This document shows, piece by piece, positions 25,648 through 32,661 of a DNA stretch of 64,000 nt; position 1 is the stretch's first letter, and every line of letters starts with the position of its first letter. Location: NCBI GenBank assembly GCA_947458265.1, contig CANGYF010000002.1:274463-338462 (forward strand). The letters run 5' to 3'. The notes under the pieces are model-generated. The model was not told the DNA's origin and made no database searches. It was given only the letters and a program-made list of their open reading frames with translations. Source of the stretch: Betaproteobacteria bacterium (GTDB lineage Bacteria > Pseudomonadota > Gammaproteobacteria > Burkholderiales > CAIKXV01). The translations under genes were made by a program, and so were the position numbers.

Positions 25648-26637
25648 TCACTTCGCCGCCAGCCCGGTGGGCTGGAAATAGGTGGTCCCGTTGCTGCGGC
25701 TCGCACGCCAGGGCAGTTCCACGGTCTTGCCGCCATCCGGGGTGACGCGCACCATGCCCTCGATGGCGTCTCCCTTCACCGTGCCTCGGAACTCGTGCAC
25801 CACCATCACGCCGGGATCGAGCGTGATGCGCAGACCGAAGGACAGCTGGTCACCGCGCAGCTTCAGGTCGGTGAACAGGCCGCGGCGGTTGCCCACGCGC
25901 ACGATACCCTCGCCGACCTGGAAATGCTGTTCGATGATCGACGCATAGCTCATCGCCTGGCCGCCGACCGGCAGCGACCAGTTCCAGTTGCCCTGGATGC
26001 GCGCCGGCACGATCCACAGGCTGATCCGTGCATCTGCGCCGGCGCCGCCGAACTTGTCGGGCGCGAAGAAAGTGATCTGCTCGTCCGGCTCCCAGCTGCC
26101 GAAGCTGAAGTCATGGCTGACGATGCGCGTGCCCGGCTGCAGATCGGCCAGCAGCTTCGGCCGCAGCATCCGCATCAGCTCCGGGAACAGGTACATGTTG
26201 ACGACCGTCGCCTTGCGCAGGTCGGCGTCGAACACGTTCTGCAGGGAGAAGCTGACCCGGTCGCCGACCCCGGAGCGCTTCGCCAGCGAGTTGGCCAGTT
26301 CGACCAGCTCCGGATTGATGTCGACGCCGAACCCGCGTGCACCATGCAGACGGGCCGCGGTAGTGACGATGCGCCCATCGCCGGAACCGAGGTCGACCAC
26401 CACATCCGACTTGCCGACGCCGGCCATCTTCGCCATTGCCTCGGCGACGCTCTGCGGGCTGGGCACGTAGAGCGAGAAGCGCTCCTGGGCATGGGCCGGC
26501 AGCGGGGCCGTGGCGAGCGTGCACAACAGCAACCCGGCGGCCAGTGCCATCAGGCCCGCCCGCCTGCGAGGGGTTCGATCCGTCACTGCACTTTCGCTGC
26601 CCGGCGTCGCGTGGCCGCTCAACTGCTCTTGTGGCAT
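25648..26637 (-). CDS. Exported SAM-methyltransferase-like protein, array copy 9 (FRPTG-like subfamily)
   Basis: This 329-residue protein has a long N-region; TPRRRAGLMALAAGLLLCTL, then AHAQ at residue 51, forms the signal. A GTG at 26586 could give a shorter, better placed start. QERFSLYVPSPQSVAEAM places it with copies 5-8, but GARGFGVDINPELV and SHDFSFGSWEPD resemble the outer copies, so it looks intermediate. SAM motif I is DLGSGDGRI (residues 82-90). The beta domain reads LRGDQLSFGLRI and HEFRGTVKGDAIEGMV, and the C-terminus is YFQPTGLAAK, with Gln for Arg in the shared tail motif. A 178-base gap upstream probably holds a promoter for copies 9 to 4. Confidence 0.85.
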   Translation of the reverse strand: MPQEQLSGHATPGSESAVTDRTPRRRAGLMALAAGLLLCTLATAPLPAHAQERFSLYVPSPQSVAEAMAKMAGVGKSDVVVDLGSGDGRIVTTAARLHGARGFGVDINPELVELANSLAKRSGVGDRVSFSLQNVFDADLRKATVVNMYLFPELMRMLRPKLLADLQPGTRIVSHDFSFGSWEPDEQITFFAPDKFGGAGADARISLWIVPARIQGNWNWSLPVGGQAMSYASIIEQHFQVGEGIVRVGNRRGLFTDLKLRGDQLSFGLRITLDPGVMVVHEFRGTVKGDAIEGMVRVTPDGGKTVELPWRASRSNGTTYFQPTGLAAK

Positions 26638-26815
26638 TTCCGGTCCGGTTCCAGTCGCGCGTAGGGTCTCGTCGGTCTATTGGGTCTGTTCGATGTGCGC
26701 GGCCCGAGCGCCGGGCTCGCGCCTTCGCGGTGCGCAGTTTGCCTGCAACCGCGCAGAAAGTCAGCGCGTCGAATGCGAATCGGCTGGCCGGCACCTCCGG
26801 GACCGGCCCAGGCAC

Positions 26816-27763
26816 TCACCGGCGTGCGGTCCTGCGCGCCTGCCAGCGGACTTCCGCCCCCCGATCGCTGCGTGCGCTGCCTGACATCGTGTCGCCCTCG
26901 ATCCGGCCCTCGAACTGCCAGGGCACGGCCGGCGGCCCGCCGGCGCGCGCCGGCAGCACGGTGTTGAAGCGGATCCGGTCGCCGGCGACCCGGCCATCGC
27001 GCACCGGGAGTACCTGCCGCGCGAGGTCGAGTTCGGCTTCCAGGAACTGGTTGAACTGCACCAGCCGCAACTCGGCCGGCGCAGCGGGCAGCCCCTCGAC
27101 CGCCGTGCCGGGCAGACTCAGCGCCCAGCGGCCATGCACCTCGGCCGGCACCACGTACAGGAACACCGTGCTGTCGCCGCCACGCCCGTTGTTCTTCTCC
27201 TGCGCGAAGAAGGTCTCGCTGGCGTCGGCCTGCCAGCCATCGAACGGGAAGTCATGGCTGACGATCCGGCTGCCCGGGCGCAACTGCCGCAGCAGCACCG
27301 GCCGCAGGCCCTGCACGATCGGCGGCAGCATGTAGAGCGTGACCACGGTGGCCTTGCGCACGTCGGCGGCGAACACATCGCCGCGCTCGAACCGCACCCG
27401 GGCGGCCACGCCAGCCTCGGCCGCATTGCGGTTGGACAACTCGACCAGCATCGCGTCGAGGTCGACGCCGAAGCCGCTGGCACCGAACTTGAGTGCCGCG
27501 GTGATCGGGATGCGACCGTCGCCCGAGCCGAGGTCGATCACATGGTCGTCCTTGCCGACGGCGGCGATCGACAGCATGCGGATCACCGTGTTGTTCGGCG
27601 TGGTGATGAACGGCGAGAACGGCTTGTCGTCCTGGGCCCGGGCGGCACCACCCGCGACCGCGAGCGGAAGCGCGGGCAGCGCACCCGCCAGCCCGCGCGC
27701 AAGGACGACGCCACCAGCGGCACCGATGACCCGCCGCCGCGCGGCACGCAGACCGGCGGCCAT
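26816..27763 (-). CDS. Exported SAM-methyltransferase-like protein, array copy 10
   Basis: This 315-residue protein has a signal with ARRRVIGAAGGVV and a long Ala/Leu/Gly run ending at ARAQ (residue 44). DKPFSPFITTPNNTVIRML is a mix of both subfamily N-termini. SAM motif I DLGSGDGRI lies at residues 77-85; GVDLDAMLV, VRKATVVTLYMLPP and SHDFPFDGWQAD follow. An Asn/Gly-rich loop (QEKNNGRGGDS) precedes VFLYVVPAEVHGRW. The beta domain has FEGRIEGDTMSGSA. It lacks the FRPTG tail. The ATG directly abuts the stop of copy 11 (27763/27764), and the next 178 bases downstream are non-coding. Confidence 0.85.
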   Translation of the reverse strand: MAAGLRAARRRVIGAAGGVVLARGLAGALPALPLAVAGGAARAQDDKPFSPFITTPNNTVIRMLSIAAVGKDDHVIDLGSGDGRIPITAALKFGASGFGVDLDAMLVELSNRNAAEAGVAARVRFERGDVFAADVRKATVVTLYMLPPIVQGLRPVLLRQLRPGSRIVSHDFPFDGWQADASETFFAQEKNNGRGGDSTVFLYVVPAEVHGRWALSLPGTAVEGLPAAPAELRLVQFNQFLEAELDLARQVLPVRDGRVAGDRIRFNTVLPARAGGPPAVPWQFEGRIEGDTMSGSARSDRGAEVRWQARRTARR

Positions 27764-28723
27764 CTAGCGCGTCCCTGCCGAGGGATCGATCGACGCCGCC
27801 CGGCCGCCGGTGCGTGCGGCCGTCCACGGCGTACTCGTCTCGGCCTTGTCGAACAGGCGCAGCGTCCCCTCGATCGCGTCGCCGCGTACCTTGCCGGTGA
27901 AGTCGTGGCGCAGCGTGCGCCCGTTCAGGTCCACCAGGGCCGAGATGCGTACGTCCTCTCCGCGCAGCGTGGCCAGGGTCACGTTGACCGGCTTGCCGCC
28001 CGCGGTGCCGCGCACCTCGAGGTCCTGCAACCGCTGGCGAACCGAGACCTCGACCGGCTGGCCGCCGGGCAGCTTCCACTGCCAGTTGCCGGACACGTTA
28101 GCCGGCACGATCCACAGATAGACATAGCTGACCCCGGGATTGCCCACCTGCTTCTCGGGCACCTGCATGGTGACCGATTCCTCGGCCTGCCAGTCGCCCA
28201 TGTTGTAGTCGTGCGAGACGATGCGCGAGCCGGGGCGAAGCTCCGTCAGCAGCTTCGGCCGCAACTTGAGGTTCAGGGTGGGCAGCAGGTAGAGCGTGAT
28301 CACGCTGGCCGCGCTGACGTCGGTCTCGAACATGTCGCGCTTCATGAAGGCGACACGGTCGGCGACACCCTGCTTCTTCGCGTTCTCGCTCGCCTGGCGC
28401 AGCAACTCGTCGTCGAGGTCGTAACCGCGGCCACCCTTGGCACCGAACTTCGCCACGGCGGTGATGAGCTGCCGGCCATCGCCGGAACCGAGGTCGATCA
28501 CGAAATCCGCCGGCCCCACCCGCGCCATGGTCATCATCCGGTTCACCACCACCTGCGGTGTCGGCACGTAGACCACGTCGCCGGCGCCGGTCTGCGCGCG
28601 CAGCAGCGGCGCCGTTGCGAGCGCGCCGCTGCCGGCGGCAGCGGCGGCCAGCAGCATGCGCCGGCGCAGGGGATCGGCCGGCAGCCTGCGCCACCAGCCG
28701 GGCGACGAACGAGTCGAATCCAT
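27764..28723 (-). CDS. Exported SAM-methyltransferase-like protein, array copy 11
   Basis: This 319-residue protein has signal residues LRRRMLLAAAAAGSGALATAPLL, ending at LRAQ (44), with a Tat-like arginine cluster. VYVPTPQVVVNRMM leads to SAM motif I DLGSGDGRQ (residues 77-85), where the usual hydrophobic residue after Arg is Gln. The strand-2 segment reads GRGYDLDDELL. VSAASVITLYLLP and SHDYNMGDWQAE follow, and PEKQVGNPGVSYVYLWIVPANVSG is close to copy 4. The beta domain has LRGEDVRISALV and RHDFTGKVRGDAIEGTL. A strong ribosome site (GGAGG) is seven bases before the ATG, so this gene is translated independently of copy 12. Confidence 0.85.
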   Translation of the reverse strand: MDSTRSSPGWWRRLPADPLRRRMLLAAAAAGSGALATAPLLRAQTGAGDVVYVPTPQVVVNRMMTMARVGPADFVIDLGSGDGRQLITAVAKFGAKGGRGYDLDDELLRQASENAKKQGVADRVAFMKRDMFETDVSAASVITLYLLPTLNLKLRPKLLTELRPGSRIVSHDYNMGDWQAEESVTMQVPEKQVGNPGVSYVYLWIVPANVSGNWQWKLPGGQPVEVSVRQRLQDLEVRGTAGGKPVNVTLATLRGEDVRISALVDLNGRTLRHDFTGKVRGDAIEGTLRLFDKAETSTPWTAARTGGRAASIDPSAGTR

Positions 28724-28743
28724 CGATATACCTCCGGAAACCT

Positions 28744-29655
28744 TCAGTTGAGCCTCGATGCGGCGAACTTCGTCGTCGCGGCGAGCGTCGATTCGATGGT
28801 GCCTTCCATGCGGTCGCCGTCGACCCGTGCCCGCACGATGGCCCGGCCGGCGCGGCCGCCTGCGCCCTCGACCGGCAGCGCGAAGCGCAGGTCGAGCCCG
28901 CGCAGCGAGGTCGCATCCAGCCGGCGCGGCGCCCGCCCGGCGATACCGAGCGTGCCCTCGAAGTCGTTCAGCGTCTTGCGCAGCAGGAGTTCGCCGCGGT
29001 CGAAGGCGGCGGCCCCGGGCGCCTCCACTGTCCAGCGGCCCTCGACCCGGGCCGGCACCAGGAACAGGTAGACGGTCGTGGTCGGGCTACCGGTGATGGC
29101 GACCTTCTCGGGCACGTCGAAGACGGACTCGCTCGCCGCGCGCCAGTCTTCGAAGTGGTAGTCATGCGCGACGATGCGCGTGCCTGGCCGCAGGTCGGAC
29201 AGGAAGCGCGGACGCAGCTTCATCATCATCCACGGCAGCAGGTACAGGGTGAGCACCGTCGCCTCGCGCACGTCGGTGTCGAAGATGTTGCGCTCCTCGA
29301 AGCGCACCAGGTGGGCGACGCCCTCGCGTGCGGCCGTGTCGTTGGCCAGGCGCACCAGATCGCCGTCGATGTCGACACCATAACCACGTGCACCGTGGCG
29401 CTTCGCCGCGGCGATCACCAGCCGTCCGTCGCCGCAACCCAGGTCCATCACCAGGTCCTTCGGCCCCAGGCTGCCGGTGCTGATCATCCGGTCGACCACC
29501 GGCCAGGGCGTCGGCACGTACGGGCCGCCGTTGCGGTCGAGCACCTTCCTGCCGGCGCCGTCCTGGCCGAGCAGCGGCAGCGCGCCGCCGGCGAGCCCGG
29601 CACCGCCGACTCCGGCGGCCAGCGCGAGCATCCTGCGCCTGCGGCTGGATTCCAT
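28744..29655 (-). CDS. Exported SAM-methyltransferase-like protein, array copy 12
   Basis: This 303-residue protein has an N-terminus SRRRRMLALAAGVGGAGLAGG with a twin-arginine-like cluster; the cleavage site is less obvious than in other copies (LLGQDGAG). GPYVPTPWPVVDRMI is nearly the same as in copy 3. SAM motif I is DLGCGDGRL (residues 71-79), the common methyltransferase form with Cys. GVDIDGDLV, VREATVLTLYLLPWMMM and AHDYHFEDWRA follow. The C-terminal domain is shorter and more divergent (RARVDGDRMEGTI). Its ATG shares one base with the stop of copy 13 (TGATG), so the two are probably translationally coupled. Confidence 0.85.
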   Translation of the reverse strand: MESSRRRRMLALAAGVGGAGLAGGALPLLGQDGAGRKVLDRNGGPYVPTPWPVVDRMISTGSLGPKDLVMDLGCGDGRLVIAAAKRHGARGYGVDIDGDLVRLANDTAAREGVAHLVRFEERNIFDTDVREATVLTLYLLPWMMMKLRPRFLSDLRPGTRIVAHDYHFEDWRAASESVFDVPEKVAITGSPTTTVYLFLVPARVEGRWTVEAPGAAAFDRGELLLRKTLNDFEGTLGIAGRAPRRLDATSLRGLDLRFALPVEGAGGRAGRAIVRARVDGDRMEGTIESTLAATTKFAASRLN

Positions 29656-30590
29656 CAGCTGCCGCGCACGTAGGTCCAGGCGCCTTCCGGCCCCGGCTCG
29701 GCGACGACCGTGCGAGTCATCCTGAACGGCGACTCGCTGCGCCGTCCCTCGGTCTCGGTGCGGAAATAGCCCTCGATGACGTTGCCGGTGGAACCTGCAC
29801 CGCGCACCACCCGCCCGAAGAAGCGGCGGAAGGTGAACTGCCGGTCGACCTCTTCCATCATGATGAACGTGAGTCCGTCGCCGGCCAGGCGGATGTCGCG
29901 CAGGCCGACCTTCGCACCGTCGGCCTTCACTTCGGCATCGATGTCCTGGAAGCGCTGGCGCAGCACGATCTCGTGGTTGCGCGCACCGATGCCCGGCAGT
30001 TCCAGTCGGGCTGTCCAGGTGCCCGCGATGCGCGCCGGGATCCACCAGAAGTACACATGGCTGCCGTAGTCGCGCAGCCGGATGTGCAGGTCGGGCTTCC
30101 AGTCGCCGAGGTCGAAGTCGTGCGAGACGATGCGCGTGCCGGGCAGCAGTTCGGACAGCAGTTTCGGCCGCACGCGCAGGTTGACCTTGACGCCGAGGTA
30201 GAGCGTGACCACGGTCGCCTTCGACAGGTCGGCGTCGAACAGGTTCCGCTCGGTGAAGCGCACCCGGTCGGACACGCCAGCGACCTTCGCCAGCTCGATG
30301 CTTTCCTGCACCAGCGCCGGGTCGATCTCGTAGCCGATGCCAGGCGCGCCCCAGTCGCGCGCCGCCGCGATGTTGATGCGGCCGTCGCCCGACCCGAGGT
30401 CGATCACGAAATCCTTCGGTGTCACGTTCGCCACGCGCAGCATCGTGTCGATCAGCGTGAAGTTGGTCGGTGCGAACGGCACGTCGAGCTTCAACTGTGC
30501 ACGGGCGCCTGCCGGGACCAGGCCGGCGGTACCGCCGGCGGCGGCCGACAGCGCGGCAAGCAGCGAGCGGCGACGGGGATTCGGCGGCAT
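29655..30590 (-). CDS. Exported SAM-methyltransferase-like protein, array copy 13
   Basis: This 311-residue protein has a Tat-like signal (NPRRRSLLAALSAAAGG, end at ARAQ, residue 32). DVPFAPTNFTLIDTML is followed by SAM motif I DLGSGDGRI (residues 64-72), YEIDPALV, LSKATVVTLYLGVKVNLRVRP and SHDFDLGDWKPD. After the motif core the sequence VYFWWIPARIAGTW is distinctive. The C-terminal domain has FGRVVRGAGSTGNVIEGYF and ends without FRPTG. ATG 30590 is chosen; a TTG one codon earlier is possible. This is the first gene of the main run (copies 13 to 4), with the likely promoter in 30591-30731. Confidence 0.85.
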   Translation of the reverse strand: MPPNPRRRSLLAALSAAAGGTAGLVPAGARAQLKLDVPFAPTNFTLIDTMLRVANVTPKDFVIDLGSGDGRINIAAARDWGAPGIGYEIDPALVQESIELAKVAGVSDRVRFTERNLFDADLSKATVVTLYLGVKVNLRVRPKLLSELLPGTRIVSHDFDLGDWKPDLHIRLRDYGSHVYFWWIPARIAGTWTARLELPGIGARNHEIVLRQRFQDIDAEVKADGAKVGLRDIRLAGDGLTFIMMEEVDRQFTFRRFFGRVVRGAGSTGNVIEGYFRTETEGRRSESPFRMTRTVVAEPGPEGAWTYVRGS

Positions 30591-30731
30591 CAACCGGAAG
30601 GACAGGCAAGACGTTGCGGGGCGATGAGTCTAGCATGCGCCCCGGCCGCGATCCGCTGCCGCCGCGTGCGGCGGGTCACCACCGAAGACGCGGCATTGAT
30701 CCTTCCGGCCCCTTCCGGCCCGGCGCCGGCA

Positions 30732-31232
30732 TCAGCGCCGGTAGCCGTCCCACGGCGCCACGCGCGTGGCACTTGCCATGTACAGCGGATGGCGCGGATG
30801 GCCTTCCCGCGTCAGGCCCAGCACGCCGAAGCGGATCCCCTCGGCCGCCAGGCGCGCCGCCACGTCGAGCCCCCGTCCAGACAGCGCACCATGCACACCC
30901 CAGGCACAGACCACCTGGCCGGCTTCGCGCGCCATCGCCAGGATTGCCGCATTGTTGCGCGGCCCGACCGGCGACGGATGGGCATAGAGCGCCTTCGGGT
31001 CGGTGCTGCGCAACGCGAAGATGTTCGCCACCAGCAGGCCGCCGAAGCCGTCCGCACGGGCGCGCCGCTCGCAGCGTTCCACCGTGGGGTCGTTGCGCAC
31101 CTCGTCGGCGGTCGACGGGTTGAGCATGATCATCAGCAGCGGTGCGCGCGACAGGTCCCAGTGCCGCCACAGGCGATAGCGATACTGCCGGTCGCGCGAG
31201 AAGGTCGCCCCGGCGGAAACGCGTGCGGCCAC
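30732..31232 (-). CDS. DUF1643 domain-containing protein
   Basis: This protein has 166 residues from a GTG at 31232, chosen because the conserved domain starts soon after (YRYRLWRHWD). Typical DUF1643 features are LLMIMLNPSTADEVRNDPTVERCERRA, GLLVANIFALRSTDPKALY and VCAWGVHG. The domain is widespread in bacteria and some phages, and I know of no established biochemical role. No signal peptide is seen, so it should be cytoplasmic, unlike its array neighbours. No strong ribosome site precedes the GTG. It sits 141 bases upstream of array copy 13 and 50 bases from the lectin-like gene. Confidence 0.85.
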   Translation of the reverse strand: MAARVSAGATFSRDRQYRYRLWRHWDLSRAPLLMIMLNPSTADEVRNDPTVERCERRARADGFGGLLVANIFALRSTDPKALYAHPSPVGPRNNAAILAMAREAGQVVCAWGVHGALSGRGLDVAARLAAEGIRFGVLGLTREGHPRHPLYMASATRVAPWDGYRR

Positions 31233-31282
31233 GCCCGCCCCGCTGCTGCGGGACGGGGCGCAGCCGCGGGACGCTACCTCGC

Positions 31283-31939
31283 TCAGTTCGCCGCGAAGCA
31301 GTAGAGCCGCCCGTCGCCGCCGGTGCTGCGCAGCGCCTCGATGTTGCAGGCCTTGGACGGATGCGACGAGTTCCAGGAACGCGACGGTTCGTCGTCCCTC
31401 AGCCCTGCGCGGTCGTGGTGGCCGACCATCGCCGAGCCCGCCATGCTGCTCGTCCAGTTGTTGCAGGTGCGGTCTTCGCCAGCCGGGAAGGCGGTGCCGT
31501 CGGGGCGCGAGCCGGTCAGGATGTCGTGCATGTTCGGCTTCTCGGTGCGGCCGTTCAGCATCTGGCCCTTGTCGGTGAGCGCGGTCTGCCGGTTCAGGTT
31601 GTTGTTGCCGTGCAGTTCGGCCACGCTGGAGGCGATCACCACGCCATTGGCATTGACCCACGGGCCCTTGCCGATGCGATCGCGGGCATTCACCGCCAGC
31701 GCGCCCGGGACGGCCTGCGTGCTCAGGTAGGCGCGCCAGGTGCGGCGTCCGCCTGCGCCGGCCTCGTTCGCCAGCCTCTGGCACAGCGCGTCGGCGCCGG
31801 CGATGCCGCCGAAATCGGCACCCTTGCCGGAATCGGTGCTGGTGATGAAGAAGGTCATCGGCGACTTCGGCTCGTCGATCAGCATGCAGCCGGTCAGCAC
31901 GGTTGCGGACGCGACCAGCGCCCATTTCCTGAAGTTCAT
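31283..31939 (-). CDS. Lectin-like (endostatin/C-type-lectin fold, DUF1554-type) lipoprotein
   Basis: This 218-residue lipoprotein has a signal ending in the lipobox VLTGC (Cys18). The mature part is a single domain: FFITSTDSGKGADFGGIAGADALCQRLA, then RTWRAYLSTQ, ARDRIGKGPW, and near the end CNNWTSSMAGSAMVGHHDR, SWNSSHPSKAC and GRLYCFAAN. This pattern is that of bacterial proteins with an endostatin-like C-type lectin fold found in surface lipoproteins. The four cysteines in the mature part (after Cys18) could form two disulfides, consistent with export. The ATG has a GGGAGA ribosome site. Ligand is unknown. It is the only clear lipoprotein inside the array region. Confidence 0.82.
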   Translation of the reverse strand: MNFRKWALVASATVLTGCMLIDEPKSPMTFFITSTDSGKGADFGGIAGADALCQRLANEAGAGGRRTWRAYLSTQAVPGALAVNARDRIGKGPWVNANGVVIASSVAELHGNNNLNRQTALTDKGQMLNGRTEKPNMHDILTGSRPDGTAFPAGEDRTCNNWTSSMAGSAMVGHHDRAGLRDDEPSRSWNSSHPSKACNIEALRSTGGDGRLYCFAAN

Positions 31940-32075
31940 TCCTGTTCTCCCTGTTGTGGTGGCGAACGGCCGCCTGTCCCCCTGCGGTCCGCCGGCCGGA
32001 GTGTGCACCCTCGCCGCGCGATGGCAAAGCTGCACGCAGCGAACGCGCGCGCGCCGACAGGCGTGCTGAACCGAA

Positions 32076-32576
32076 TCACTCCTCGAGCAGCGAGCGCAGC
32101 ATCCACGCCGACTGCTCATGCACGGTGAGCCGCTGCGTCAGCAGGTCGGCGGTCGGTTCGTCGCCAGCCTTCTCGGCTGCCGGAAAGATCGAACGCGCGG
32201 TGCGCGCGACCGCCTCGTGCCCCTGCACCAGGATCGCGATCATCTCCAGCGCGGCCGGCCGCGTCTCGGGCGCGTCCTTGAGCGAGGTCAACCGGCCGAA
32301 CTGGGCATAGGAACCCGGTGCGACATGCCCGAGCGAACGGATGCGCTCGGCGATCGGGTCGACTGCGTTCCAGAGCTCGGTGTACTGGGCCATGAACATG
32401 GTGTGCAGGGTGTTGAACATCGGCCCGGTCACGTTCCAGTGGAAGTTGTGCGTGGTCAGGTACAGCGTATAGGTATCGGCCAGCAGCTTCGACAGGCCCT
32501 GCGCGATCGCCGCACGGTCCTTCTCGCTGATGCCGATATCGATGGCAGGTGCCTTGTTGCCCTTGCTCTTGGCCAT
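32076..32576 (-). CDS. dps: Dps-family ferritin-like DNA-protection protein
   Basis: This 166-residue four-helix protein would assemble into a dodecamer that oxidises and stores iron and protects DNA. Ferroxidase residues are in place: His46 (NFHWNV), His58 (TLH), Asp73 and Glu77 (DPIAERI), with the same spacing as E. coli His51, His63, Asp78 and Glu82. The Lys-rich N-terminus ([10 protein letters not shown]) could bind DNA. A strong ribosome site (AAGGAGA) precedes the ATG. It is read leftward between array copies 14 and 13. In many bacteria dps is under OxyR or stationary-phase control; no operator is evident here. Confidence 0.93.
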   Translation of the reverse strand: MAKSKGNKAPAIDIGISEKDRAAIAQGLSKLLADTYTLYLTTHNFHWNVTGPMFNTLHTMFMAQYTELWNAVDPIAERIRSLGHVAPGSYAQFGRLTSLKDAPETRPAALEMIAILVQGHEAVARTARSIFPAAEKAGDEPTADLLTQRLTVHEQSAWMLRSLLEE

Positions 32577-32661
32577 TGGACTCTCCTTCAGGTTGCGAAA
32601 CCGGGACGTACGCGACGCCTACGCAGCGATCGCGCCCGCCCCCCTTGCGCGAGGACGTGCG

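Noticed and set aside
26638..26815. Possible small gene in the gap between array copies 9 and 10
   Set aside because: Frames here are short, lack ribosome sites and run into neighbouring genes; it more likely holds a promoter.
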